From Acanthaster planci (lineage: Eukaryota > Echinodermata > Asteroidea > Valvatida > Acanthasteridae), in assembly GCF_001949145.1 (NCBI RefSeq), contig NW_019091402.1, positions 1,260,648 through 1,320,647 on the forward strand: DNA of 60,000 bases, in the 5' to 3' direction. Each line of letters opens with the position of its first letter. Position 1 is the first letter of the stretch. Position numbers and translations under genes: made by a program. The notes beneath the pieces were generated by a model that was not told the DNA's origin, did no database searches, and saw only the letters and a list, made by a program, of their open reading frames with translations. This document shows positions 36,701-47,931 of this stretch, one piece after another.

Positions 36701-39700
36701 AAACTGGAAACTGCCCCCACGCCCCCTGGATCCGCCTCCGATTATGGTCCAATGTTTTTTGCCGAACTGAATATAGGTTATGTATGTGCAAGGCACACTG
36801 GCCATGTAGCACGACCAGACCTGGCGACAGTTTATCAAAGAAAGGTTTCTATCCCAGTGCAGACCTAATGTTTTGCAAATATTTTTTAACTGAGTGGTTA
36901 TTTTTGGCAGGCTTTGTATTAATTGTTCATGAATTGCCGACTGATTTTATTTTACATCTTTATAACAGAATGTTGGTTAGTTTGGAAACTTGCTGCACGG
37001 CAAAAAACAAACAAACAAATATGGCCGCCAAGCGACATTCCGGTGGCTTCAACCAATGAGGACCGTGAATTCTGGGGGCACAATCCCGAATGATCCTCCT
37101 GCGAATAAAACTCATTCACCGGCACCGAGCCCATTCACATAGCGAAACCGTCGACGGTTTACTGGACAATTACACTCCCGTGGAGCAAACGTGAATTGCT
37201 GTGACGCACACAATGAGTCTAAGCCATCAATATTAGTCTTGATGATGAAATATTTTTCCAAACTTAAAAAAAGACCTCTTTTGCAAAAAGGTACCAACAA
37301 TGGCGCTTCTGACATCCGGCACCTAATTATCTTTCCGGCAAAAGCCTGAGAAATTACCACCAGTGAGATCCTCTTTGAAGTGGCGTAAATGCAGCCGATT
37401 TATCATCTGTTTCACAAGTGTTCGGGACAAGGTTAAGGCGATCTGTGCCAGGGTCAGCCCGCCGTGCGTCCAGGGGCGGTTATTTACGGCGTGTCGCCAA
37501 TGGCAACGCCGGTGTAGGTCGTCTGCAGCGGAAGCGAGGTCGGGCGAGGAGCGAGGGGGCTCGAGAGCCGAACACCGCCATTGAGAATGAGGCCCTGGCA
37601 TATCGGTGTATGTGTACATGCCTAAATAAGACCTGATTCGATAATTTGGATTTGGGAACGCCGATACACTCGTTCTCATCAATCATGCCATATTTTACTC
37701 TCACAATGCAGCGTTTGTCTGGCAGTTAAATTGATAAAGAGTGGATTAACCATTTGTGCGTTGCATAAGTACTGCCGACTGTCGCTCACGGAAAAATTAC
37801 AAGCTGCCGAATAGCTGCTCCTGTTTTTGAAGGAGGGGAATTAATGAGCTTAAATATTAATTTCACGATTGATGCAAGATTTTTTTTCACTCGTTAATTC
37901 CACTTCTTACTTTTTATCCCTGCTCTCCTAAATTACACGAACCTCTTTGTGTTTTTTTTTTTTTTGCATTATACTTTAAACATTAACGGAGGTCTGACCT
38001 ACAGTAGAAATTCCGGCTTTCTCACAGCCTCCACAATTAATGATTTATGGAGTTATCTTTATTATCTTTAATTAACTGAGATGAATGGAAATAAACCAAA
38101 CCAATCCAAGATGGGGTTTTTTCTGCGTGCTACTAATGTCACTGTGTTGCATGAATGCTTACAAGAATGCTCCAGAAACAGGGAATCTGCTTCAGATAAG
38201 AGATCGCCGCTTTGAATAGAACGTCTTTTGTTCCTGCGTGCGGTAAGTTGGCTCTGACGCGGCACACATCAAAGCCACAGCGCGGCGTGCAACCGTTTAG
38301 GGGTTACCTGTGCGCGCTGTGGGGGTCACGTCGGCGTCTTTCATGAACGGCTAGATCACAAGGAACGACGCGGCGCTTGTCAATCATCGCTTTTACTCAA
38401 TTGAGATCGAACTTCGGAGGGGGCTTGCGCGGTAAGTCCGGATGCATCACGAGCCAGCAGTAAATCCTGTTGTGAAGTTCTGTTTTGTGAATGACGATCG
38501 CCTTGGTAAGATAAACGGCGTCACTTACGGATGTTTCAATAGTAATACTTTTATTGCCTCTCTTTTTTTGGCATAGGTTTTGATAGGTGACGATGTTGAT
38601 CTGTGAACCGCGGTAACCTGATATTTCCAAACCAATTATACCATCGGTCTGGCGTTCGGTTTCACAGAGAGAGCGGGGATCGGTTATGAAAACAAGTCTG
38701 TATTTATTAGAAGATGCTGATGTGCGCCTTGAGGATGGGATTGATCCTCCATCTAACGATCTGGGGGGCGGGGTTAAATCATGTTCTTTTTCTCTCTCAG
38801 ACAAATGGCATTGGATGTCCACAACAGATACAAAAGTCGCATCCGTAGTCTAGAGCTAGGTGTATTAGTAATCTTTGGAGACACGAAGATAATAGACCTA
38901 TTAACCGTAGCTCTGGCAGGCCCGTTCTGGATGTGGCCAACTTAAGTTACAACCTCTCCGTACTGTTCACGTGAAAGACACAGTCCCCAGTTGAAGCCTA
39001 CCCAATTAAGTTGGAGCCACTCCCTCCATCCACCACAGACCCTGACACGTCCACTGAGGCCCCATCTACTTCCTTGATGCATAACTCAAAAGCTTCTGTT
39101 CAATAGTCATACACAAACACTAATGAGGAAGTTTTGTCACTAACTGCTTCTCCAAAAAGTGCCAGCCACATGCCTTAAAGTGTAGCTGAAATGAAATTAT
39201 TTCCCTATTGCTTTTTTTCCTGAAACTGTATACCCTTCCTCAATGCATGAAAACTTTCAGTCCCACTTTGTTAATGCGTTGAAAAATGTGCTTTTCCATT
39301 TAAAATTATCCGTGCTTTCCTGGACAACTGAGGGCGCTGTTGCGATGTCATCCAGGAAAGACATAGTTCAGTGCATGGGCGAACCCAGAAATTCCTCACT
39401 GAAAACATGTCTCAGACAGGGTCGACAGGTTCATATGCAACGATGAACCACAGGAGAGAATATTAAGTCGTGGAGTTCTCTGTCTTCAAACCAATATAAT
39501 AACTTCGAGGCTTCCTTCCTGGGATGACATCTCAAATTGAAAATGAGTAGGTGTATTTCGAGGGTTTCTTTAATTCTAAAACAATTCCATTGCAGCTTCC
39601 CTTTATGTATACGCACGCCGTTTGGCCAAAGCATGTGGTGCTCAAATCAAAATCCCGACAAGGAGTAAACTAGACTCGTTAACCATCGACAATTGTATAT

Positions 39701-41207
39701 CCTTCGTATCGAAACTACTTGCATGCTATATCCAACTTTTCTGCTCGCAAAAACCAGAAGTAGGCCTAGGCCTATTGTTCAAAATTTTTTCCTGTTTCCA
39801 AAATGTCTCCGCGCTATTTCAATTTTTCTTTCGCAATTTCACCGGTCAAACCGCAAAACGACAGCAGTACTGTTTCAAAGAAACATGAACAGGTGTCGAA
39901 TTACAAAGCAATCTGCCGCGAGATTTAACTGGAACGGGCCCCCAAAGTGCAGCGCCGTCCAAACAAAAGTCGGCTCAACAAAAGTCACGCGAACCCCGCT
40001 TGAACTTTGACAATTTGGCCACCGTTTTTCCCCCCTCCAGTCTGTACTTTTGTGGTGCACCGGCGGTGAAGCTCCTGTCGCCTGCCACCGGCCAAAAATA
40101 TACACAGTTCTGGGGAAACATCCTGGGTCGAATGCCGCATCCAGGCCCACATCGAAAGCGTCTGACCTTCCCTTCCTTATCCAGTTTCATGGCATAAAGT
40201 GCAGACTGTGGTTTTCTTGTACTTCCTTGTTCTCGGTGTAAAATAACTTTCCTGGTCTGAATAGTGGTCACCAGACATTGACATACTTAGCAGACGATCA
40301 GTATTTATTGGAAATTAATGGCATCCATTCGGTCGTTATGACTTCGTTTATTTTAGTAGTAATTTAATTTTTTGCTGGGAAAACGTCCATTTTTTCCCCA
40401 ACACTTGCACTGCATAGGACAAGCGTCAATGTTTTAACGCCTTTAAACGCCTTCCTGGAACACTTTATGAACGTGTTGCGGTGTTAATAACCTAACCACG
40501 TCGTGATGTTTATTTTTTTAAACAAAGTTGTGTTGATGTGTCAGTCAATTTTGACATTTGGATGTTTATAACAAGACACAAAAACACGTTCATCAGACGG
40601 CAATATCTTCTGAACTCCGAAACACGTTCATTTCCAAAACACGTATGTTTCACTCCCGTACGACGTGTGGAAATTAACGACTTCGACCGTGCGCGGCGGT
40701 TACTTGACCAGACCCTCGTGAACCATACACAATTGTCCTTAGCAACTTGCCAATCCTCTGTTGAGCGTTCTCGTTTTGAAGACTTCTTTGCACAAAGTTA
40801 ACAAACGATAACATTGAAACTCTTTATATGTGCTTTAGATGGCTTAAACTGCACAAAACACTTCAGAATCACAAAACACTGCACAGAATCATGAAAAGAA
40901 ATGCTACATGAATACGAAATTTAGCCTGAAAGTGGTTGCTAAGATGATAAAATATTTCCATTTTCAAGCGATCTCTTGGTCTTTTTTTTCTACTAAATTT
41001 TGGAAGTTTTCCCCAAACAACGAGACACTGTATACGACAGGCCAGAATCTCAACTACACAATATTTTCATGAGTTATTTTAGCCACTTCTGCGCAGCGCG
41101 ATCGACATGTTTTTCATGCGCAAAACCGATGCAGCCTAGCCAAGTACCGCGCACGGTACACTGCGTCCAACGGCCGGCCCTGTTCCACGCGTGCTGAAGG
41201 ATACGTG

Positions 41208-41246
41208 CATGTACTGTACATGTACATGTACAATGTACAGTACATG
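41208..41246. repeat. Perfect 14-bp-arm palindrome, TGTACATGTACA type
   Basis: CATGTACTGTACAT and ATGTACAGTACATG are exact inverse arms around an 11-nt centre, GTACATGTACA, itself nearly palindromic. The following 50 bases continue in the same style (GTACAGTGTACATGCATGTAGGCCTACATGTA). Confidence 0.9.
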
Positions 41247-44200
41247 GAAATTATGCGTCGGTACAGTGTACATGCATGTAGGCCTACATGTAACAGAGGG
41301 GATATGTACCCTGATTTTCAGCTTTTCGTGGCAATGACAGATAGACCTTGATTTTTAATAATAAACTTCATGTTAACTTACTGTACTTTTCTGTCCGTCT
41401 TGCAATCCCGAGTCACTGCATTCTTACGCTCGCAAGGCCGTAATATTAAGCGGGATAAACGGAATCGGTGCTGAGTTAGGTCAATATGCAAACGCGTCCG
41501 GTCGGGAAGAGATAAAAATCTACCGTCAGCAAATTTAAAACCTTCACACCTTTCTCCACCACAGCCCACTTTTGAAAACGTCAGGAAAACTTGGAATTCT
41601 TTGTTTCGTGCCTTCAAAAATTGCACCAACACGTAAACAAACTATCGCTTACGAAAAGAGCTTTTCACAAAAATCACTTGTTTTGCCCACTCTGGTACTA
41701 ATTCTTGATTTTATTTTTTACAAAACACGTTAGGAAAACGCCTTATCTTACCCCGGAAATATTTTTGGGCAAGTATTTTTTATTTCCAAAAAGTGAATAT
41801 AAGACGTAAATTTCATGAAATGAAACAGCCGCTTGCCTGGCACGTGGCCCTAATTACGTATGCAAATGACCCGAAAAATGGGACATGCACAGTTAATAAT
41901 TTCCCTCTGAAATATACGTGAGAAGGCGTGGAATCATGTTACACATATAATTACAGCTCACGCGAAGACGCGTTTATAGTGGGCGTTGTTGGTTTTTACA
42001 GTTGTATGATCGTAGAGGAAGCCGGTAAATCATAGATTGACAGCCTGCGGACCAGTTGCGTAATACGTCCTTTGGAGAAGTGCCCCTCCCGGACATGTTG
42101 CCCTTTTTAGGTAAATATGAACGCTGGCGTTTTACAAACTGTACCACCTTCGTGGATAGAAACCTTTGGGAAAAAAAACCGACAACTTTGATCTCCATGG
42201 ATCCAAGTTCTGCATAGCCACCTTCCCCGCTCCCTAAATTGGGGCGTAGTTAATACAGCGAATCTTTCGCATTGGTTCAAACCAATTTAGTCGTGCTTCC
42301 TGGTGATAAATACCGCCCCCAACCCTCCTGATAATAGTTTCAGGCCTTGAATTTTGAATTAGATACGATCGGAGGGATCTGTGAACTTTTACACTCGAAA
42401 AGTAATTGAACTGGTAGTACCGACGTCATAATTATCGGCATTTTTCAAAGAGATCTCGATAGAGATGTATGTTACCGGCAGTATTCCGGTGGTGGGGTCC
42501 CACGTGCCGATGGGAGCCACTTGAACAAACAACCACTCGACACCCGGGACAGCTTGAAAGCCAGCCGCCGCAACTTTGGTCGGACCGCCCCGGCGCACCC
42601 TCCGCCAAAAGCCCGCTCCTCTCTCATGTGCCGCGCTATGTTTTCGATTCTTGAAGTGCCGGCGTGTTCTGATGTTTATAAGACTTCCGATACCCGCCCC
42701 GACCGCGGCGGAATGCATTCGGTTTTTTGACCTGAAGTTCGATACCCGTCGGATTTTTTTCAACATCATTTTGATCAGGTTTAAAGGTGATCAAAACAAA
42801 CTTGTCATGATTGGAACATATATTTGGCAAACCATAAACATTTTTAAAGATACTCAAACACAATTATTCTGAAGAATTTCAAGGGCAGAAAAATAATGTT
42901 TGCGGATCCAAATAAGGCACCGTGTGTGCCCGTGAATCATACGCGGATACCTGGCAATCTCGGGTTGGCAATTGAGTTTTTTAATGCAATCTCATTTTGT
43001 TCACAAATCACTTTGAACGTATTCGAAAAGGTTTACGTAACCGTGCGTTTCAGAAACAAGCCACGAAGCCTTTTCTCAAACGTAAATCAAGATAGTTGTG
43101 GGGTTTATAGTAATGGCGACAGATCCACCCTTCCCAAGACATACAACATATTAAGAGTCTATTTAGACGTGGTACCCTGAACACTATTCAAACCAGTTAG
43201 CATTACATCACTTTCCTTAATGGCAATCTATTTTGTCCGAACACATTGTTTACTCTTTGAACTCAAACGATCAGTAAGCTGTCGCCACATGGCCAATTAA
43301 ATAGGCATGGCATAACCCCATAGGTATACCTGGACCTTTTCCCTTTGTTTGACCACGTGATCAGTTCGACCAATTAGAGAGGATAGGTTCCCAGGTCCTC
43401 CTCTCTCGTGATGACTAATTTTAGAAAATGACATCATTGTCTGTTTACTCAAATATTGCGGTTAATGTGTTTACGCCGTTTTGGCGCAAGCACACCTGGT
43501 AAGATAGGGTGTATGGTTAGGGAGAAAAGCAATCATATTGTTTGCATTTTGGGGTATACCAGATACAACAAAGAAACAAAGTTTAAACTTGGTACAGGCA
43601 AAACAGAAGTTGTGACCGCGCACGTGATAAAATCACGCTGTGCGTATCATGTCACTTGTTTACTACATCCGAAAGAACCCAGTAGGAGTGAATAAATATT
43701 TTCGAAGTTTCAGAGTAACTTCTGAGAAAGAGAAACAAGTCGAATAGAAAAATGAGTAAGATGGGTGTGAATCATTTTCGGTCATGCCTTTAAATTATGA
43801 AAGGCTGAAAAGTACGAGCAGCGCTTTCAGTATCAATACACAATCAATAAATGGGTCTCACGAGTTTTCTTCAAATTATCCCAGGCTAAAGATAGGCTTA
43901 TTGTCGTCAAAATACTGTATATTGAAATTCGTCTCTGTGAAAAGTTCCCCTCATTAGCAGATAGATGCAGATCCAGCAATGTTCCCAGTTGTACATGAGT
44001 CATAATTGTCTGCCTTTGGCAAAAAATAGCATCCCGCTTAAAGTCGACGAGACCACGCCCACCGAAAAAGACCGCGTAATCCAGACAAGATTATTGGACA
44101 GTCAAAAGCGATCCGTTGCCAGACAAAGAGAGTAAGCTGTAGATTCCTGATGTATGACCAGCGCTGCAGTGTATGGAAACACTGCCAGTATGTTTGGCAA

Positions 44201-44805
44201 AGCATTACTCATATGAAAATAATGGACAAAATGAAGTCACGAGATAAGTATGTGCGTACCTGGATGTTAACCGCAACGCGCTTTACAGGGGCGATGCGCG
44301 GCAACACGTGTTCCGCTGCGGTAATTTTATTCATTGGAGTGTGAAGGCACCGCAAGACGACTGCGTGCGTCATCGCCAAATCCTCTATAATTAAGATCAA
44401 TCGATTTCATTATCTGGTTTATACTTTCAAGCTGTCCAAATATTGTTTCACGATAGTGGGGGGTTCAAAATTGAGAATTCTGTCAATGTCAGCGACATTT
44501 TGCTGTCTTCCAAAACTAATCTCGAGCCTCATGCCGGGGGCAAATCGATTTAAGTCTCCTGACGTCAGGTGTTGATTGTGTATCTTTGGCTATTTCTAAA
44601 TTCCTCTAATTAAGGACTTCTAATTTTTAGGTAATCAAAATAAGGTATATTAAAGCACAGAAGCAAGTTTCCATTTCAGTTCACGACGTGATAAACGGGG
44701 GAGAAAAAATAATGGTCTCGACAAAGTGCGCCCTCACTATGTGAACGTTGTTAAGGAAAAAAGTCGTTCTATACTCCCCGAAGAAAAGTGGGGCGGGGAT
44801 AGTTA

Positions 44806-44852
44806 AAGTTAATAGTTATAGTTGATAGTTAAAGGTAAAGATTTAGCTTTCT
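44806..44852 (+). repeat. Degenerate ATAGTTA tandem repeat
   Basis: Consecutive variants of ATAGTTAAAG / ATAGTTATAG / ATAGTTAAAGG: a short, imperfect tandem array with no coding content. Confidence 0.7.
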
Positions 44853-45160
44853 GTCTGAAAGTAGTTCTACATGTTAACGATTTACTTTTCACTGAAGTCA
44901 CGGTTTAACTCTAAAAGAACCGGCGACCAGAGCTTGTGCCCAGTAGATTCTCTAATATCGTCGCAGTGCATTTTTTTCTAAATCGTGCCGAGTCTTCGGG
45001 GATTTTTGACTGGTGTTTTATGGTCATTTTGACACCCATTTTATGAAAAGCTGATTAACTGCTCCGGCCAATAATCATAAGATGGAAGGCCAATAAATAG
45101 GCCCAACATTTTCTACGCAGACCGAATCAAAATTTGTATGCTGTCAAACTCTCTGTAACC

Positions 45161-45399
45161 AGGGGCCAATTTCATAGAGCTGCAAATTTGCTTTACGCGT
45201 GAAAAAAACCTTGCTTGGAAAGTCAGGTTACCAGCCAAATCTCCATGTGATGTATATTGTTTTGTAATGGTATTCACCTGTAGTTTGGTTAGCATGACAA
45301 TCACATAGATTTTGAGCTGGTAACCTTTGTTTGTTAAGCAAGGTTTCTTTTCACTTAAGCAAATTTTGTGCTTAAGCATTTTTATGAAATTGGCCCCTG
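45161..45399. mobile_element. MITE-like inverted-repeat element, copy 2
   Basis: Ends AGGGGCCAATTTCATAGAGC and ATGAAATTGGCCCCT form terminal inverted repeats of about 15 bp, with weaker pairing inward around GGTTACCAGC / GCTGGTAACC. The reverse complement aligns over its length with the element at 1,636-1,880. No obvious target-site duplication could be fixed at its edges, so superfamily is not assigned. Confidence 0.87.
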
Positions 45400-46078
45400 A
45401 GCATTACGTGGACTGGATGCTTTATAGTGTAATTCGACCACCAGAATTACAAGCCATTACTGCGGTGGCACATGGCTCGTGGACAGGTGGTACGCGCGCG
45501 TTACATGCCTCTTCGACCAATAGGGTGTCGTGATTTGCCAAATGAACGCGCGCGTCAAGCTGAAGAATGTGCGTGTGAGTGCGGTGCCACTGCAGTTATG
45601 GCGTCTAATCGGATTAGTCTATAGGCCTAGAGGAGAATGGAATCTACCAGCAAGACGGCCAGCTTGTATTTTGAATGTATGAGGAAAAAAAGAGGCATCC
45701 AAATCGCTCTTTATTGCAATGGAGTGTAGGCGTCAATTTTCAAAATGGCGATGGGCGTCATAGCTGTTTTGAGGGGTGTTTATCTCTGGAGAGATTTATC
45801 TTCAACAGTAATTGGTTAAGCCACTGAAAATTAATAGGAAAATGAAAGACGAGGAAGTGAGCTTTAATTTGATATGTGTCTTGAACAGCTGTGAAAACTA
45901 TGAGTAAATTTCCTGATTTTTTTTTTATGTGGGGGTATGCATGTAATTATACTGTTCTGCAACCATAAAGACCGGTCAAGGGATAACGAAAATCTCGAAG
46001 GGGGTGGACACGCTCCCAGCTATGAGAAGGTTTTTCTATCGGAGGGTTGATCCCAGAAACCTGTCAGGACAGCATTTG

Positions 46079-46090
46079 CGCGCATGCGCA
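46079..46090. promoter_or_regulatory. Perfect NRF-1-type palindrome
   Basis: CGCGCATGCGCA matches the YGCGCAYGCGCR consensus of nuclear respiratory factor 1 (P3A2 in sea urchins). It lies in a locally GC-richer patch (46.00-46.20 kb). No gene recognised next to it. Confidence 0.45.
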
Positions 46091-46766
46091 CCCTCGTTTC
46101 CACAGCCTGCTGTGCCATATTTTCAGCGTAGAGAGGTAGAGACGCCGAGCGCTAGCGGCGAATGTAGGAGAGCTTGGGGTGTTTTTCTGGCTGCAGTCGT
46201 AATTATTTCGAACACGATACAAGAGTCTTCATGTCTTTCCGAATTCTAAACGGGACTCCCGTTTGAGGTACGATTTTGACATATTCCTCGAACCGGTTCG
46301 GATGTTCTTCACCCGTCCTAGATACGTGTTACTTCAACCCCGAGGTCGCTTGCTACGGAGAGCTGTTATTATTCAACTTCGATGGTCCCTTTGGGCTACC
46401 GCCCTCGTGCTCATCACACCAATCGAATTTTACACGCCCTGTGCAGTTAGCCATAAACAGACACTGTGCAAATCACCGTGGATAAAGAAGTTAGTAAATA
46501 AACAAAAGAGACTGAACATTGAGATGAATTATCAACTACAGAGAAGGACGACAAAATCAGTAAAAGTTTCAGGAAAAATCTTTAAGCATAAAATGGGAAG
46601 CTGCACAAAAATACATTTAAACTTTACTTTTTCGCTCTTCTAAAATTATACTCACATACACAACCACAGAATATTACAGGTGCAACTTTGATAGTTTTAA
46701 GCCCAAAATTTCTTTCGCTGAAGGTGGAACGCGCCAAAATTTGGACAAGCAATAGTCTGGTAGTAG

Positions 46767-46815
46767 GGGCGGATCCGAAACCTAACTTGGGGGGGGTGCT
46801 CCAACATGTCGGAAT
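46767..46815 (+). repeat. GGGGCGGATCC / poly-G repeat end
   Basis: GGGGCGGATCCGAAACC, then a G8 tract and TGCTCCAACATG. It matches in style and order the minus-strand sequence at 29,717-29,743 and is probably the end of a related repeat. Confidence 0.4.
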
Positions 46816-46926
46816 TTTGTTGTAAAACCTTTAATTATCTCCCTGATGGTTGAGGCTACTTTTTGGTGCTTTTTACACGCTTTTGGAAGGAAGGACAAGG
46901 ATATATACAACAGAAATCACTTTTCT

Positions 46927-46985
46927 ACCATTTTTTTTAAGAATTAAGAATTTTCAAGAATTTTAAGAATAGCCCTAAAGAATTT
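46927..46985 (+). repeat. AAGAATT low-complexity array
   Basis: Five closely spaced AAGAATT or AAGAAT words after a T-run. Low-complexity, not coding. Confidence 0.6.
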
Positions 46986-47888
46986 GCTGGGGGCTATTAT
47001 AATCCCCATTGACTTCCGAATGATAGGTACATTAAAAAAAAGAGAGAAAAAGCAGCAATTCTTATTTCTACAGTTTTGTCTCTTTCGCACAAAAATGATT
47101 CATGTTGTTGTTTATGGCTGAACTAGATTTGGTTGATAGGTTTACGACTTGGATATGTGGACGACACAGAATGTATTGTTTAATGGCGTGGTTTGTTTGA
47201 ACAGTGCGAGCGCCGTCGTCACTAATGGCCATTATCATATTCAATTGCGCCAAAAATGTGTCATCGAGTGAGCTGCACAATTTCCCCATTTGGGTCTGGT
47301 TTATTTTCCCACGAACAGAAAACTAAAGACAACATTCACTTCCTCGACGGCCAGAATTTGAGTTATTGCAACAGAAAAAAAAATGAAATAGAACATCGAT
47401 GTAGAATCTGAGAACGGCACTGCGAAGCCCGATTCGGATTTTGACGGGACTGTTCCCAAGGGCCCAAGCTACAGATGTGACGGCGCCAAACTGAAGTTAA
47501 GACACGCCCCTCCCCGATCCCGGAGGGAGACAAAATGGCGGTCCCATTTAACTGACTGATTGTAAGCCTCCATCCCTCCTACAGAAAGACACCAAAAAAG
47601 TTCTGTACTTCGAAGTTTTGTCCATGTTATGGGAATGTGCCAACTGAAAGTTTTCAGTCGTAATTGTTCGATTTCTAGCATTAGCAAAAGATGAAATTAT
47701 CAGGAATGAGATTGGAACGTGACCCAGTTATTGCAGATATCTTAAACTAGGGGCCAACTATTGATTTACCAATCTTCGTGTGCGGCGCAAAATATAATAA
47801 AACAATATTAGATGACGGACAAATGTAAGTTCTTTTCGTTTTAAAGAAGCTTTGACCTGACCGTATGTTGGGAAACTCTTTTCATCCA

Positions 47889-47895
47889 TTTTTTT

Positions 47896-47926
<31 letters not shown>

Positions 47927-47931
47927 AGTGG
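47889..47931 (+). repeat. TTTA microsatellite
   Basis: About nine tandem TTTA units after a T-run and before TTTTTAAGTGG. Confidence 0.95.

Larger units (their letters stand above)
33753..45160. other. Intergenic, no gene seen
   Basis: Longest frames are 141 codons (38,397-38,822, minus) and 126 codons (42,389-42,769, minus); neither resembles a known family. Contains the 41.2-kb palindrome, a CAAA-type run near 37,005 and paired GATA-like TTATCTTTATTATCTTT words at 38,053-38,069. Confidence 0.5.
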
